A model generated the notes under the pieces. The model was not told the origin of the DNA, did no database searches, and saw only the letters and a program-made list of their open reading frames with translations. A stretch of DNA of 64,000 nt from Plazaster borealis (lineage: Eukaryota; Echinodermata; Asteroidea; Forcipulatida; Labidiasteridae), in NCBI GenBank assembly GCA_021014325.1, contig CM037463.1, positions 21,522,026 to 21,586,025 of the forward strand. Reading direction: 5' to 3'. A program made the position numbers and the translations under genes. Positions 32,457 through 42,251 of this stretch are shown in pieces (the first letter of the stretch is position 1; every line of letters starts with the position of its first letter).

Positions 32457-32908
32457 AATTCGCCGTATTTTTGACCGCGTGAGGGCGTTTGTGGACCAAT
32501 GTTTACGTGATGAAAAACAAGTAAACAAACAGGTTTTTAAATTTTTTGTTATTATTATGTTTGTGTATTTCGTCATTGATGCAAGAAAACTACATACAGG
32601 CAATAAAAATAAGATGAAACTGTAATTGTGTTGCAAGACATTCCCTGAAAAAAGCGCCCTCATGCGTTCAAAAATATGGTCAATTCGCCGTATTTTTGAC
32701 CGCGTGAGGGCGCATGTGGACCAATTTTTACATGATGAAAAACAAGTAAACAAATGGGGTTTTTTCATTTTTGTTATTATTAGGTTGATGTATTTCGTCA
32801 TTGATGCAAGGAAACCACATACAGGCAATTAAAATAAGATGAAACTGTAACTGTGATGCAAGACATTCCCTGAAGAAAGCGCCCTCATGCGTTCAAAAAT
32901 ATGATCCA
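32457..32908. repeat. 225-bp unit in two tandem copies with a large junction hairpin
   Basis: CGCCGTATTTTTGACCGCGTG recurs at 32461 and 32686, 225 bases apart. Each unit also has GATGAAAAACAAGTAAACAA and ATTTCGTCATTGATGCAAG. At the junction, GCCCTCATGCGTTCAAAAAT faces ATTTTTGACCGCGTGAGGGC, so the ends of the unit are inverted repeats. This is what two abutting TIR elements would look like. Minus-strand open frames of up to 143 codons here are repeat artefacts. Confidence 0.85.
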
Positions 32909-33424
32909 TTGGGCCTCTGGTCTGCAGAGAAAGAGTATTAGCCCCCTCTTGTGTTAGGATGAATCCAGGCTCTGTACTTCTCTTTTTCTTCTGGAGTACA
33001 CTGACAGCCAATTACCGCTAGAGGTCAGCCTTGGGAATTGTGATGGTGCAGTCGGGGGAGATGGGGGAACGAGTTTGATCTCGTGATGGGATCTGATTCA
33101 TTATACGGACGCTCTCCGAGGGTTACTGTTTGTGTTATGCCCCGGGTATAACCTTACCATCTTTGCTAAATTAACATGGGAAAGATAATCCCACACTTTG
33201 TCAACTACTGCTCATATTATGTTTGCCGCTGGTTGTTCATTTACATGCAGGACGTGTTCAAGTCTGCAAAAAAACAAACCCACGGAAACTGGAGCAAACA
33301 ACTTTTTTTTGTGTGTTATAAATTTGACACTGAGGTTTGCACTTTTGTGGTGTTATAACATGTTTACTTTTGGCGCATCCGTTTTGAACTCGCTGCCCTG
33401 TATGCAGTAAATTTGTTTTTCAGG
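32909..33424. other. Repeat-poor non-coding stretch
   Basis: Two overlapping plus-strand frames near 33176-33410 lack splice support. Nothing recurrent recognised. Confidence 0.4.
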
Positions 33425-33880
33425 CATGTAATTTTTCAGGATTTTTCAGGATTTCCAACATTTTCTCAAAATCTCTGTAAGCTTGTTACTTTTCTTGTCA
33501 GAAGTAGAGCAGTTACAAGAAGAAAAGGCGCAGTCCACATTATGTCCAAACATGAAGTCTTGTCAGCGTTCTCGATTAACAGTGGTCCGCTGGCCAAATG
33601 CCAGCTGAAGCACCTGAGGACCAGTCGAAATTCACTCCAAGTGGTCCGGCTGGCTAGTTCAGTGTTGAAAAGCATCCCTAATTCATTTGAAATATTGACT
33701 AGTGGAAAAACTGGTGGACTAGTGAAATGACAAGCTAACTGGTTCTGCTGGCTAGTCACTGAAAAAGGCAAACCCTGCTTGTATTTCTGGTGATGTTCAG
33801 AGTGTGTTAAACACCTTAATTTGTGAAAATCTAGGAAGTTCTGGGTCTAGAATGAGGGGCTACCTGGGCCTGCAAACCAT
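33425..33880. mobile_element. Repeat family M copy with an internal insertion
   Basis: AGAAGTAGAGCAGTTACAAG, CCACATTATGTCCAAAC, then AGTTCTGGGTCTAGAATGAG and GGGCCTGCAAACC are shared with 39730-40230. The middle (about 33560-33780), with GTCCGCTGGCCAAATGCCAG and GACTAGTGGAAAAACTGG, is extra sequence not present in the other copies. Confidence 0.6.
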
Positions 33881-33917
33881 TTTCTAGGAATGTTCACATT
33901 CGTCCAGTCTCAATCCT

Positions 33918-34110
33918 GGGCCCAATTTCATAGAGCTGCTTAAGCAGAAAATATTGCCTAACAATTTTCTGCTTAGCAGAAATGAGCAGGATACCAGTCA
34001 CAAATAGTACATGTGACATGGTATTTTGGCTGGTAACCCTGTTCCAGTAAGCATAATTATGTTGTGCTTAGCTACTTTCTGTGCTAAAGCAGCTCTGTGA
34101 AATTGGGCCC
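33918..34110. mobile_element. Foldback repeat family E, well preserved
   Basis: GGGCCCAATTTCATAGAGCTG and CAGCTCTGTGAAATTGGGCCC are near-perfect inverted ends. Interior has GATACCAGTCACAAATAG, TATTTTGGCTGGTAACCC and TTGTGCTTAGCTACTTTCTG. It is the best reference for the family in this window. Confidence 0.85.
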
Positions 34111-34289
34111 TAGTTTATCGCTAATAACTCCTATGCAACGCAGCTCAGTACTCCTACCCTCAATTCGAGTCGGGATGTTCAGACCAACAGACTATCACCC
34201 TTCAGGGGTCAAAATTGCAGAGATCAAAGTGGAAGCTTAGTTTCCTCTTTTCATATGTAATTTTTTTTCAGTGACATTTAAAACTGAAT

Positions 34290-34380
34290 AAATCTGTGCC
34301 CTATTTCATAAAGCCCTAAATCACGCTAAGCAGAAACAGGCTACCAGCCAAAAAGCCTTTAAGTTTACATTGTTGCGACA
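34290..34380. mobile_element. Family E, one end only
   Basis: GTGCCCTATTTCATAAAGCCC, then CGCTAAGCAGAAACAGGC and TACCAGCCAAAAAG. The other half is missing. Confidence 0.5.
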
Positions 34381-35090
34381 TTTCCTTTTTTGTGGTAATC
34401 AGCACCAACACCATAATTTTGACTCCATGCCACAATCTGATGTCGGGGTGGATTTTGTCCTGTCCCCCCCCCCACCCCCAGTGTGTGTGTGTGTCCCCCA
34501 CACAGTAAATTAACATGGACTGAACGATGTTGAATCAAAAGAGGGCGCTATCAAACAAAATTTCTACACAAATCGCCATATGGTGTAAATCAATCTCCTG
34601 CCACAGCATTATTATTTTTCTTGAGACACCTTTTTTTCAATCTCATCATTTTATAAGGACCTTCTTGTCCCTTATCTTCATGAGATTCAATCTCGCATCG
34701 TGCTTTCTTGTTTAAAGACGGTCAGATTATTGATTTGACCTGATTTTTTCTGAAGTTTGATCCGATTCTGAACTCTGGCATGAATTATTTTCAAAGTACC
34801 TCACTCTCAAATGCAGAATTTGTTTATTATCTCAAGTTAGAAGAGGGCATTTTTAAAGGATTCTTGTAGTGTGTTCTAAACAGGCTTGCAATAAATGCTA
34901 CAGTAATTGCACTCTTAATCATTGATGAAGGTGATAAAGATAACAAAAGCGCATTGACCTTTTTCTTGAAGTCGGAAGATCCTGTCTTACTCATCCTCTG
35001 CAAAATGAGGACAGATGATGAAAATGGCTTTATCACAGTCACGAACAGCGGAGTCGCGTTAGTGCTCAGGCCCGTTCCAAAGAGGAGAAA
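34381..35090. other. Repeat-poor stretch with a C tract and GT microsatellite
   Basis: C-run and (GT)n near 34465-34495. From 34800 onward the sequence is single-copy looking and leads into the first-exon candidates. Confidence 0.4.
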
Positions 35091-35150
35091 ATGATGTCAG
35101 CCCGGGGTGTGTCTATCCTGACAAATATTTCCCCTCTTCCTATGCAGACC
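35091..35150 (+). CDS. Weak candidate 20-codon first exon
   Basis: ATGATG at 35091 with a purine at -3 opens a frame of exactly 20 codons (begins MMSARGVSIL, ends SPLPMQT) before a donor ACC|GTAAGT at 35151. The segment is repeat-free. The exon would end in phase 0, unlike the 7659 and 36010 exons, so it could not feed the same downstream exon without a frame change. Short frames with a donor arise by chance, so this is listed mainly for checking. Confidence 0.2.
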
Positions 35151-36009
35151 GTAAGTAGCCACCATTCATTCAGCCTTGGAGTGTGTTCAGATGAAATAGA
35201 GAGATTCCACGATGAGTAATGAATGCAATCGGTTCAGGAATTAATTGTGGCGGGCTGTTCCATTTTTGCAGCAGTGCGTACAATTACCCCTCCGTTTTTT
35301 TGTTTGCACACATCCCGGCGGTTTGGAGACAGATGGAGCAGTCCAATGTGATTTCCAATGGAGGGGGTATCAAAAGATGCAGGTAATTATGAGCAAGTTC
35401 AAGTGAGCTCAACTACACGATGCAGGAGGTACAGCTAAGTGAAATGTGCCAATCTGGACGAATAACCAGCCAAAAGTTCCTGTCCTCACTCCGTGGTTGA
35501 CACAGCGACCACAGGGCACCGATGATGCACTAAAGACGTCCAGAAGGAGATAGATGCGTTAGGCCATTCAGGGGCCAATTATCTACACTTGTTGAGAGGC
35601 TTACTTGTGAGGCTCTCATCGGGCGAGGAGGATTAGTTGGTTGGACATGGTGAGAGGAAATTGATAACAGATCAGAAATCGTCGAGATTTGGGGGAAAAG
35701 CACTGGAGACGAACTCATCAAACTGATGAGGAGTCCATTTACAATATTCTTAATAAGCCAAAAGGAATATATACTAATTTACCACTGGCGGACCTTGTGT
35801 AAATTTGGCAGAAAAAAATATATCGTCTGATGTAGCGTGTAGAGCCTGCAAAAGAGATCAGAGGAACTGATAGGCGGAGTTGTCCGCAGAGAGTCAGAAA
35901 TATTTACTCGGATCTATAACTGGTGAGGTCGCTGACTAAAACAATAGGAAAAATTGGAGAGACGACGCCGGAGGAGATATCTCTAGAGTCCATTACACTC
36001 TCGCCCTCC
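35151..36009 (+). promoter_or_regulatory. Repeat-free region upstream of the 36010 exon
   Basis: About 860 bases without any of the repeats that crowd the rest of the window, less AT-rich, and ending directly at the ATG exon. The last part, open in frame from about 35926, is probably 5' untranslated sequence since its first in-frame ATG is at 36010. No TATA box is evident. Confidence 0.35.
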
Positions 36010-36164
36010 ATGGATAATCAAGACGGCAACACTGGACCGACGCTGACGGTGTCTAAGATGACCGATAAGAAAACACGTTTCTCGTTTCGCCGGAGGTCTG
36101 TTAGAGACAACTCGGAGTCGGGTGATGGAGGGCCCAAGCCCCAGAGTATTTCAACTTTTATCAG
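36010..36164 (+). CDS. Candidate first coding exon (partial gene)
   Basis: ATG at 36010 in the context CTCCATGG opens 51 full codons and two bases of a split codon, ending at the donor ATCAG|GTAAAG at 36165. The peptide begins MDNQDGNTGP, has a basic patch KTRFSFRRRS at about residues 20-29, then NSESGDGG, and ends PQSISTFI. Charged, serine-rich N-termini of this sort are common in isoform-specific first exons; RRRS also fits a basophilic kinase site. I do not recognise the gene. Codon use looks balanced, the region is repeat-free, and the phase equals that of the 7659 exon. Confidence 0.55.
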
Positions 36165-36241
36165 GTAAAGCAATAAATGCGAGTTCTCATGGAGAAAATG
36201 AGTATAGGATGTCCCCCTAACCTGTGTAGACCTTTATCACC

Positions 36242-36383
36242 AATTTTGCTAATTGATTGATTGTTTGATTTATTTATTTTCTGATTGATTGATGGGTTTA
36301 TTGATTGATTGACTGACTGTTTGGTTGATGGATTGATGGATTGATGGATTGATTGATAGTTTGTCTTGATTGATTGATGGATG

Positions 36384-36415
<32 letters not shown>

Positions 36416-36505
36416 TTGTTTTTTATTTATTTATTTATTTGAATATATATTTATTAATTTTTTTACTTTTTTTTGTTTTACTCATTTATTTATTTATTTA
36501 TGTAT

Positions 36506-36576
<71 letters not shown>

Positions 36577-36680
36577 TGTATTTATTTATTTATTTAGTTA
36601 TTTTTTATTTATTTTTTTTTCATTTTTTATTTATTTAGTTAGTTATTCATTTATTTATTCATTCATTCATTTATTCATCA
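36242..36680 (+). repeat. Compound TGAT and ATTT microsatellite
   Basis: Irregular TGAT/GGAT repeats (36250-36415) give way to ATTT repeats up to about 36600, then a degenerate ATTC/ATTT tail. It starts about 80 bases downstream of the 36164 donor. Open frames of repeated Leu-Phe-Ile-Tyr are artefacts of the repeat. Confidence 0.95.
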
Positions 36681-37350
36681 GGCTTTACAAAAACATTACA
36701 TTACATACAGAAGACTTAGAATAGCAATCAGAACAAAAAGGATGACGAGAAAAGAATATGTGGAAATATACAACAACAACAGTAAAAACAGCAGCCCGTG
36801 GATTGCCCAAAAGCAAACTAAATCACTGTCTAAAAAAGCAACCCCTGTAAAAAAAAACATTAGAACAAACAATAACACCTGATAACAGTTTTCAAAGACA
36901 AGTAGAGTAAACGATAAATCTGGGATCGTTTAAATTAATCCATTGATTGTGTTTCAGTTGTATTTTTACAACTGCAAAGCGATTGGCCATAAATTTAAGA
37001 ACTGTGACCTCTAAACAAACAAAATCCAATATAGGCTTTCGCCTCTCTCTTTCTCTCTCTCTTTCTGGTCCAATATCCCTCAAGTAACTTGAAGTTAATA
37101 GAGAATAAGAATAAGAGAACCACCACTGCTAATTAGGCCTACTGCTAATATTGATAGACATTTTGGGTCTCCACTTTCAAGTGTATAATCGTCATATGCG
37201 TCTTATTGGCCAGCGTTTTTCGTCTTGGGCTCGTGGACAAAAATCCATAGCTCCCCCTGAAGCACTGAATGATATTGATTGATCGTGTTTGCTATTGGCC
37301 TTCATAATGCTGGTAAAGGTGCTGCAATGGGTATTGAAACATCATTTCAG
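36681..37350. other. Non-coding stretch, possibly a LINE tail at its start
   Basis: After the microsatellite, A-rich sequence (36690-36880) with ACATTACATTACATACAG resembles a minus-strand LINE tail, but I cannot place it. A CTCTCT tract lies near 37047. Otherwise nothing. Confidence 0.35.
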
Positions 37351-37545
37351 GGCATCAGGTTGGCTCAGTGGTTTATTTCCCCGCCCTTTTCACCTCTGTG
37401 GACCATGGTTCGAATCCCACCTCTGTCCTGAAGCCTTGCATGTGGATTGGGTTTTCAGTCCCGACCTGATTGCATAGATTAATCCCCCCCCCCATTTAGG
37501 TTTTCCCTCCCATATCTAAAACTAAACATTTCCCTGTTCACTGTA
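37351..37545 (+). mobile_element. tRNA-derived SINE-2
   Basis: Head GCATCAGGTTGGCTCAGTGG, B-box GGTTCGAATCCCACC, body GTGGATTGGGTTTTCAGTCC and TTTTCCCTCCCATATC. A C-run interrupts the body near 37486. The usual GAGAGTCTTTGGC end is missing. Confidence 0.75.
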
Positions 37546-37894
37546 CTGTTATTGGCGCTAGTGCTGTTGGATGTGTTAAATAAATAAATAATAAATTTCA
37601 AATCACCAATCTGCGAGAAAACACAAATGCAGACAGTACGTGTGCAATATGCTTGTTTTTGGTGAACACGATTCCTTCTCAAATGGTCTAAACAAATGGC
37701 TATAAGCCCTCTAGACCCCAAGAAACACTTTCAATCCCAAAATAAATTCACACATGCCCAAGGGACAATATTGCAATATTGTAATATGTGCAATGTGGCA
37801 CATTGTCAAATTTGTAACCATCACGTAGCTGATGTTTTTGTAAAATCTTCGTGTAGGAACTTCCAAATATTTTTCTCGATGCCAATGAAATATT
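37546..37894. other. Non-coding stretch, nothing identified
   Basis: No supported exon or recurrent repeat. Confidence 0.35.
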
Positions 37895-37950
37895 CATTGA
37901 AAAGTGATGGGGCTACCCTGGTAATATGAGACAAAATAAATAAAATAAAG
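37895..37950 (+). mobile_element. Short LINE-type 3' tail
   Basis: GTGATGGGGCTACCCTGGTAA with an AAATAAATAAAAT tail, the same end as at 16113-16160. Confidence 0.45.
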
Positions 37951-38392
37951 ACCTTTGTATCACTGCAGCCATCTTATGTTGTGCACCACTCAAATAATTA
38001 GATCGTTCTAGGGTACACCTCACTAAATAAACTCCCATAGCATAGAGTGAAAAATTCTAAATGTTCAACAATACAAAAAAATACTTAGAAGTCTCACAGC
38101 TTTGTACAGTAAAGGGAAAAGGCCCGGAGAGTTATTGAAATTAATTTTCCAAATGTCCGAGCGTCAATCTTGAAAAATGTTCCTACACCTCTCGGCAAAT
38201 AGAGCCATTTTTTCTAATATATAATATTTTGAGGGCCTACAAAATATAAATGAGGTCGACGCTCTGTTTTCTCCCTATTTAGTGGGGTGCACCCTCTATT
38301 GCAACCGATAACAGCCGTGAGTTTTACCAACCAGTGTTGAGCATAAGTATGGGCGGCCTTCACTGCAAATATTTACAACAGTTTATCATTTA
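37951..38392. other. Non-coding stretch, nothing identified
   Basis: No supported exon or repeat recognised. Confidence 0.35.
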
Positions 38393-38490
38393 ATACAACA
38401 ATGCTATCAAATTACCCACATAACTGATGAATCAATTGTGCTACCCAAAACAAAAATGAACACACATTCTTCATAAAAAAGGGAATTTAA
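38393..38490 (+). repeat. 97-bp direct repeat, left copy, flanking A5
   Basis: TACAACAATGCTATCAAATT to ATAAAAAAGGGAATTTAA is repeated at 38860-38957 with about a dozen differences. Both copies end in GGGAATTTAA, and the MITE starts at the TTAA of this copy. Confidence 0.85.
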
Positions 38491-38859
38491 AGGCACTGTA
38501 CACGTTTGGTAATTACTCAAAATATGTATTAGCTTAAAAACTGACTTGGTAACGAGCAACAGAGAGCTGTTGATAGTATAACATATTGTGAGAAACGACT
38601 CCTCTAAAATAACGTAGTTTTTGAGAAAGAGGTAATTTCTCACTAAAATAATAAAAACTTCTTGCAAGAAGTTTTTATTCCTATCTGAAAGCACACAAAT
38701 TTGTACAACAAGGGTGTTTTTTCTTTCATCATTTTCTTGCAACTTCGATGACCAATTGAGCCCAAACTTTCACAGGCTTGTTATTTTATGCTTATGTTGA
38801 GATACACTAAGTGAGAGCACTGGTCTTTGACAATTACCAAACGTGTTCAGTGCCTTTAA
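38487..38859. mobile_element. TTAA-type MITE, family A (copy A5)
   Basis: Complete: TTAAAGGCACTGTACACG to GTGTTCAGTGCCTTTAA. The centre at 38650-38679 is a perfect 30-base palindrome around CTTCTTGCAAGAAG. A good reference copy for the family. Confidence 0.9.
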
Positions 38860-38960
38860 TACAACAATGCTATCAAATTGCTCACATAACCAATAAATCA
38901 AATGTGCTACCCAAAACAAAATGTACACACATTCTTCATAAAAAAAGGGAATTTAAATAT
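38856..38960 (+). repeat. 97-bp direct repeat, right copy
   Basis: Matches 38393-38490, including CAATGCTATCAAATT, GTGCTACCCAAAACAAAAT and TTCATAAAAAAAGGGAATTT. Far too long for a target-site duplication, so it predates or accompanies the MITE insertion. Confidence 0.85.
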
Positions 38961-39082
38961 TGAACAAAAAGGGCAAATTTATGCCAACCCAGGTATATAT
39001 TGTTGTGATACTCAAGTCCACCCATACAAAATGGAAGTCTGTGTATGAAAACAAAATAAAAGTCTTCACTGCCAGACTGAGT

Positions 39083-39224
39083 CCGTATCCGAATTGGCGG
39101 CTACAGCTACGGCTACGGCTGTTGCTAGGTGCGTTGTTAAGGATGTCCTATTCTTCAACGCTTGATGACGCGGAAATCTAGCCGTAGCCGTAGCTGTAGC
39201 TGCTAATTTGGACACGGCCTGAGG
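39083..39224. mobile_element. Palindromic repeat family H
   Basis: CCGTATCCGAATTGGCGGCTA and CTGCTAATTTGGACACGG are the inverted ends, with CTACGGCTACGGCT and AGCCGTAGCCGTAGCTG continuing the stem. GATGACGCGGAAATCTAGCC lies inside. Relative at 42723. Confidence 0.75.
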
Positions 39225-39729
39225 CTGGACAGTGCAGTAGTCTGACCCCTTTTCGACGTTATGAGAATCAGAATACATTATTGCTATATCGCACACAGGG
39301 ATCCTGACTTTAAGGTGGTTGCAGCATGGCTAATTTTAGGTTTTTAACTTTATCTATGTAGAGGGGGGGGTTCTTATACCATGGACAAAAGACCTTTAAA
39401 TTGGCGTGCCATCGAAAGCGTTTCACCAGTGAAGCGTTAACAGCAAATGGAAGTGTGTAATGAAACTAAAGGAATCTGGGACAATTATCCTGATGTAGTA
39501 GAACCTAGCACATTTTCCTCGACGTAGACGTAGAATCTGGGCCATTTTGTAGGACACTGCAGAAGAGAAGAAACAAAATCTGGGACGCTTACCACATAAC
39601 ATGAGGTTGATGCCTTGTTTTTTTCTGTTCGGTTCCAACAACAAAGTGGTCCACAGTGCTCCACTTTTACACATGGTGATATATATAGCACCTTACACTA
39701 GACTCTTGCTTTTTGATATTAAAACAGCT
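39225..39729. other. Non-coding stretch, nothing identified
   Basis: A G-run near 39363. Minus-strand frames at 39423-39691 lack splice support. Confidence 0.35.
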
Positions 39730-40230
39730 GTGTTATTTCTCAGGATCTTTCCTGATTTGAGGATTTTTTTCTCAAAATCCCCTTGAGCAAGTTTAAATTG
39801 TCTTGAAAGAAGTAAAGCAGTCACCAGAGGGAGAAAGACAAATTCCACATTGTGTCTTAACTTGTGTATATGGTGATGCATAGAGTCTGTAAACCTCATG
39901 AATTGTAACATCTGGGAGTTTCTGGGTCTAGAGTAAGGGGGAGCCCAGGCCAGCAAGCCATATTTGAGGAATTTTAACACTCTTCAAATCTCATCTCTTT
40001 TTCAAAATAATTGTTGAACATTGTGACGGTTGAGGGAGAAAGAAAAAGTCCATTTTGTGTCCAAACCTTTGTATTTATGGTGATGCATAGAGTCTGTAAA
40101 CCTCATGAATTGTAACATCTGGGAGGTTCTGGGTTTAGAATGAGGGAGAACCCGGGCTGGCAAGCAATTTTTGAGGAAATTAAAACACTCTTCAAATCTC
40201 ATCACTGTTTTAAAAATAATTGTTGAACGT
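39730..40230 (+). repeat. Repeat family M in two tandem copies, 208-bp period
   Basis: GATGCATAGAGTCTGTAAACC recurs at 39874 and 40082. TTCTGGGTCTAGAGTAAGG / TTCTGGGTTTAGAATGAGG and CTCTTCAAATCTCATC also repeat. A further relative is at 33425. Minus-strand frames of about 100 codons through both copies share a peptide segment, but nothing marks it as a real protein. Confidence 0.7.
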
Positions 40231-40387
40231 TCTGAAGGTTGAGAGTGCCTAAGAGCTGTTCTTAAACTAATAAGCTGACGGAAACTTTGTGATGCTCGCA
40301 AAAAAAAAGACTACAGTTGTGCTGTAGTGTTTTTTAGAATGGATTTATCGCTCAAATGCAAATATAGGCTCTGACTTGGCTTTGACT

Positions 40388-40791
40388 ACAAGGCAAAGTA
40401 TACCTTTGGTTTTTGGAACCATTCAATTGTTTTAATCCTATATAAATGTAGATACATACAATACAACTAACCCGTGAAAAATTCATTTCAAAAGGTGGTA
40501 GCGTTTTTGAGATATTGCCGAAAATCTGGAGCGGTTAATGTCTATGCAGGAAGAATAATCCGTAATTGGAATACACAATCTGAGAAACGTTTTATGTAGA
40601 AACGTTTCTCAGATTGAAATGTTTTTGAATCCCTCTCTCTAAAACCACATTCCTTTGAAGGGAATTGGTTCTCAAAATGTTATACATTATCAACAGCTAC
40701 AGTGCTTCTTCCTACCTCCATGTTCTTACCAAGTAAGTTTTTATGGTTGTTAATTTTTTGAGTAATTACCAAAGGTTTACCCTCCCTTTAA
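40388..40791. mobile_element. TTAA-type MITE, family B (copy B3)
   Basis: AAGGCAAAGTATACCTTTGG and CCAAAGGTTTACCCTCCCTTTAA are the ends. Centre: CAATCTGAGAAACGTTT facing AAACGTTTCTCAGATTG. More diverged than B1 and B2. Confidence 0.8.
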
Positions 40792-41170
40792 ATTTGGGGC
40801 ATTGGGTAGGCCTACAACTCCGTTAATACCATCCTTCTATTTTCTCACCAACGGGAAATATTGTTGATGTTTAAGTTTGTATCCACTTACCTAAATGTGC
40901 TGGAAACAGTTGTGAGATTTTGAATGCCTCAAAACTGCCTCACACATGCAGGCATCAGAAGTCTATCAATGACAGCCACGAACTTCAAATAGTACACTAC
41001 TCAAATACATCGTAGTCTGTTACAAAGTGTTCATTACTCGGAAATCTACGACCACGAAGTTCATTAAGAAAGTGGTGTGATTGAACAGATGGTGTTGCCA
41101 AACAGTCTTGGAGACTTCATGCGAAGGTCGATCACTCGGGCTCCGGCAAGATGCCACTTGACTCTCGCAG
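40792..41170. other. Non-coding stretch, nothing identified
   Basis: Single-copy looking sequence without supported features. Confidence 0.35.
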
Positions 41171-41447
41171 CCCAGGGCTCAATTTCATAAAGTTGCTTAA
41201 CGACCAATTTTGTGCTTACTCTACAATTTTGCTCACCGCAAGCACAGGAAAAGGCATGCTAAGCTTTCCGGTGCTTACTGTAACAAGTGCCTGACATTGA
41301 CAATGCAAATCCATGGCGAACGCGCAAGCTGGCTACCTAATTGTCTTGCTTACCTGTGAAATACGCTTGCTCTTATAAGCAAATCTTTCTGCTGAAGTGA
41401 GCAGAAAATTCTGCTTGCCAATAAGCAGCTTCATGAAAGTGCCCCCT
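41171..41447. mobile_element. Foldback repeat family E, expanded variant
   Basis: CCCAGGGCTCAATTTCATAAAG and AAGCAGCTTCATGAAAGTGCC are the ends. It is about 90 bases longer than 33918-34110 because of an inner TTACTGTAACAAGTGCCTG section. Confidence 0.65.
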
Positions 41448-41632
41448 GCCGACTCTTAGTAATATCTTTTTGTACATTTAAAACTGTACTCAATGCCCTT
41501 AAGACTTCACCCACTCCCCACTTAAAAAAAAAAGATCACATCACTACACAAAGTTTCCCTGAGCCCCCCTAAAATATTACTTACCCAGTTCACCCCCCCC
41601 CCATCTCATCAAAGTTACTTCATTGCATTTAG

Positions 41633-41874
41633 GATTAACATCTAACCTACCCATAAGAAAACACCTGCGGAAGACTCGTGAAATTAAAGTCAACATTAGT
41701 TTCCTGAAGCAGGTGGACGATACCCTCTGCGGTGTTAAAAATCAACCTACTCCAGTAAAACTAGTAAGTCCACAAATATCGTCGTCCCCGGAGCATGGCA
41801 AACAGGCATCTGTTTTAAGACCAGCTGTTAAAACCATTAAGCGTATCCATCTTCAGTTTCTGTGTGTACTTTAA
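41633..41874 (+). CDS. Candidate internal or terminal coding exon
   Basis: An acceptor CATTGCATTTAG|GATTAAC is preceded by a C-rich pyrimidine tract. An open frame entering with two bases of a split codon runs to TAA at 41872. It encodes a basic stretch with IRKHLRKTREIKV, then SFLKQVDDTLCGVKN, then a Ser/Pro-rich part with SPQISSSPEHGK. A perfect donor CTA|GTAAGT lies inside at 41764, giving a 131-base exon ending in phase 0. So it is either a terminal exon read to the stop or an internal exon ending at 41763. It enters after one base of a codon, so it does not fit directly after the 7659 or 36010 exons. Product not recognised. Confidence 0.35.
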
Positions 41875-41995
41875 GAGATAATAACAATCGCCCAGCTGCT
41901 ACATGTAACTCTGTAGAAAGACTGATCGGTGATAAGATGTTTTAATCAATTAGTTTTTGTTAGTTTTTTCTTCAAATTTTCATTCCACCACTGAA

Positions 41996-42240
41996 TAATA
42001 ATATAGTAGCAACATTTATAACGCGCACATATCCACCAATAGAGTGCCCAAGACGCCTATAAGAATACAATACAATAACATACAAAAACTTACAAACACA
42101 TACATGGAAAATGACATTGATGATGCAATTACAATGATCGAGAAACAAATGCGTTTTAAGCTGAGATTTAATAGTACTTAAAGAATTAGATTATGCAGCG
42201 CTAACACATTCACATTCCACAAGCAAGGAGCAGCTGCACA
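41996..42240 (-). mobile_element. LINE 3' region, minus strand
   Basis: AATAATAAT, then AACGCGCACATATCCACC, AATGCGTTTTAAGCTGAG and CAAGCAAGGAGCAG. This arrangement resembles the reversed end of an echinoderm non-LTR element: microsatellite tail first, then the untranslated region. No coding part remains. Confidence 0.5.
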
Positions 42241-42251
42241 GTAGCTGAACC

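Noticed and set aside
32397..32828. A 143-codon minus-strand open frame with internal repeats
   Set aside because: It runs through the two 225-bp repeat units and their hairpin; no splice sites or independent coding evidence.
36406..36724. Open frames rich in Leu-Phe-Ile-Tyr
   Set aside because: Direct translation of the ATTT microsatellite.
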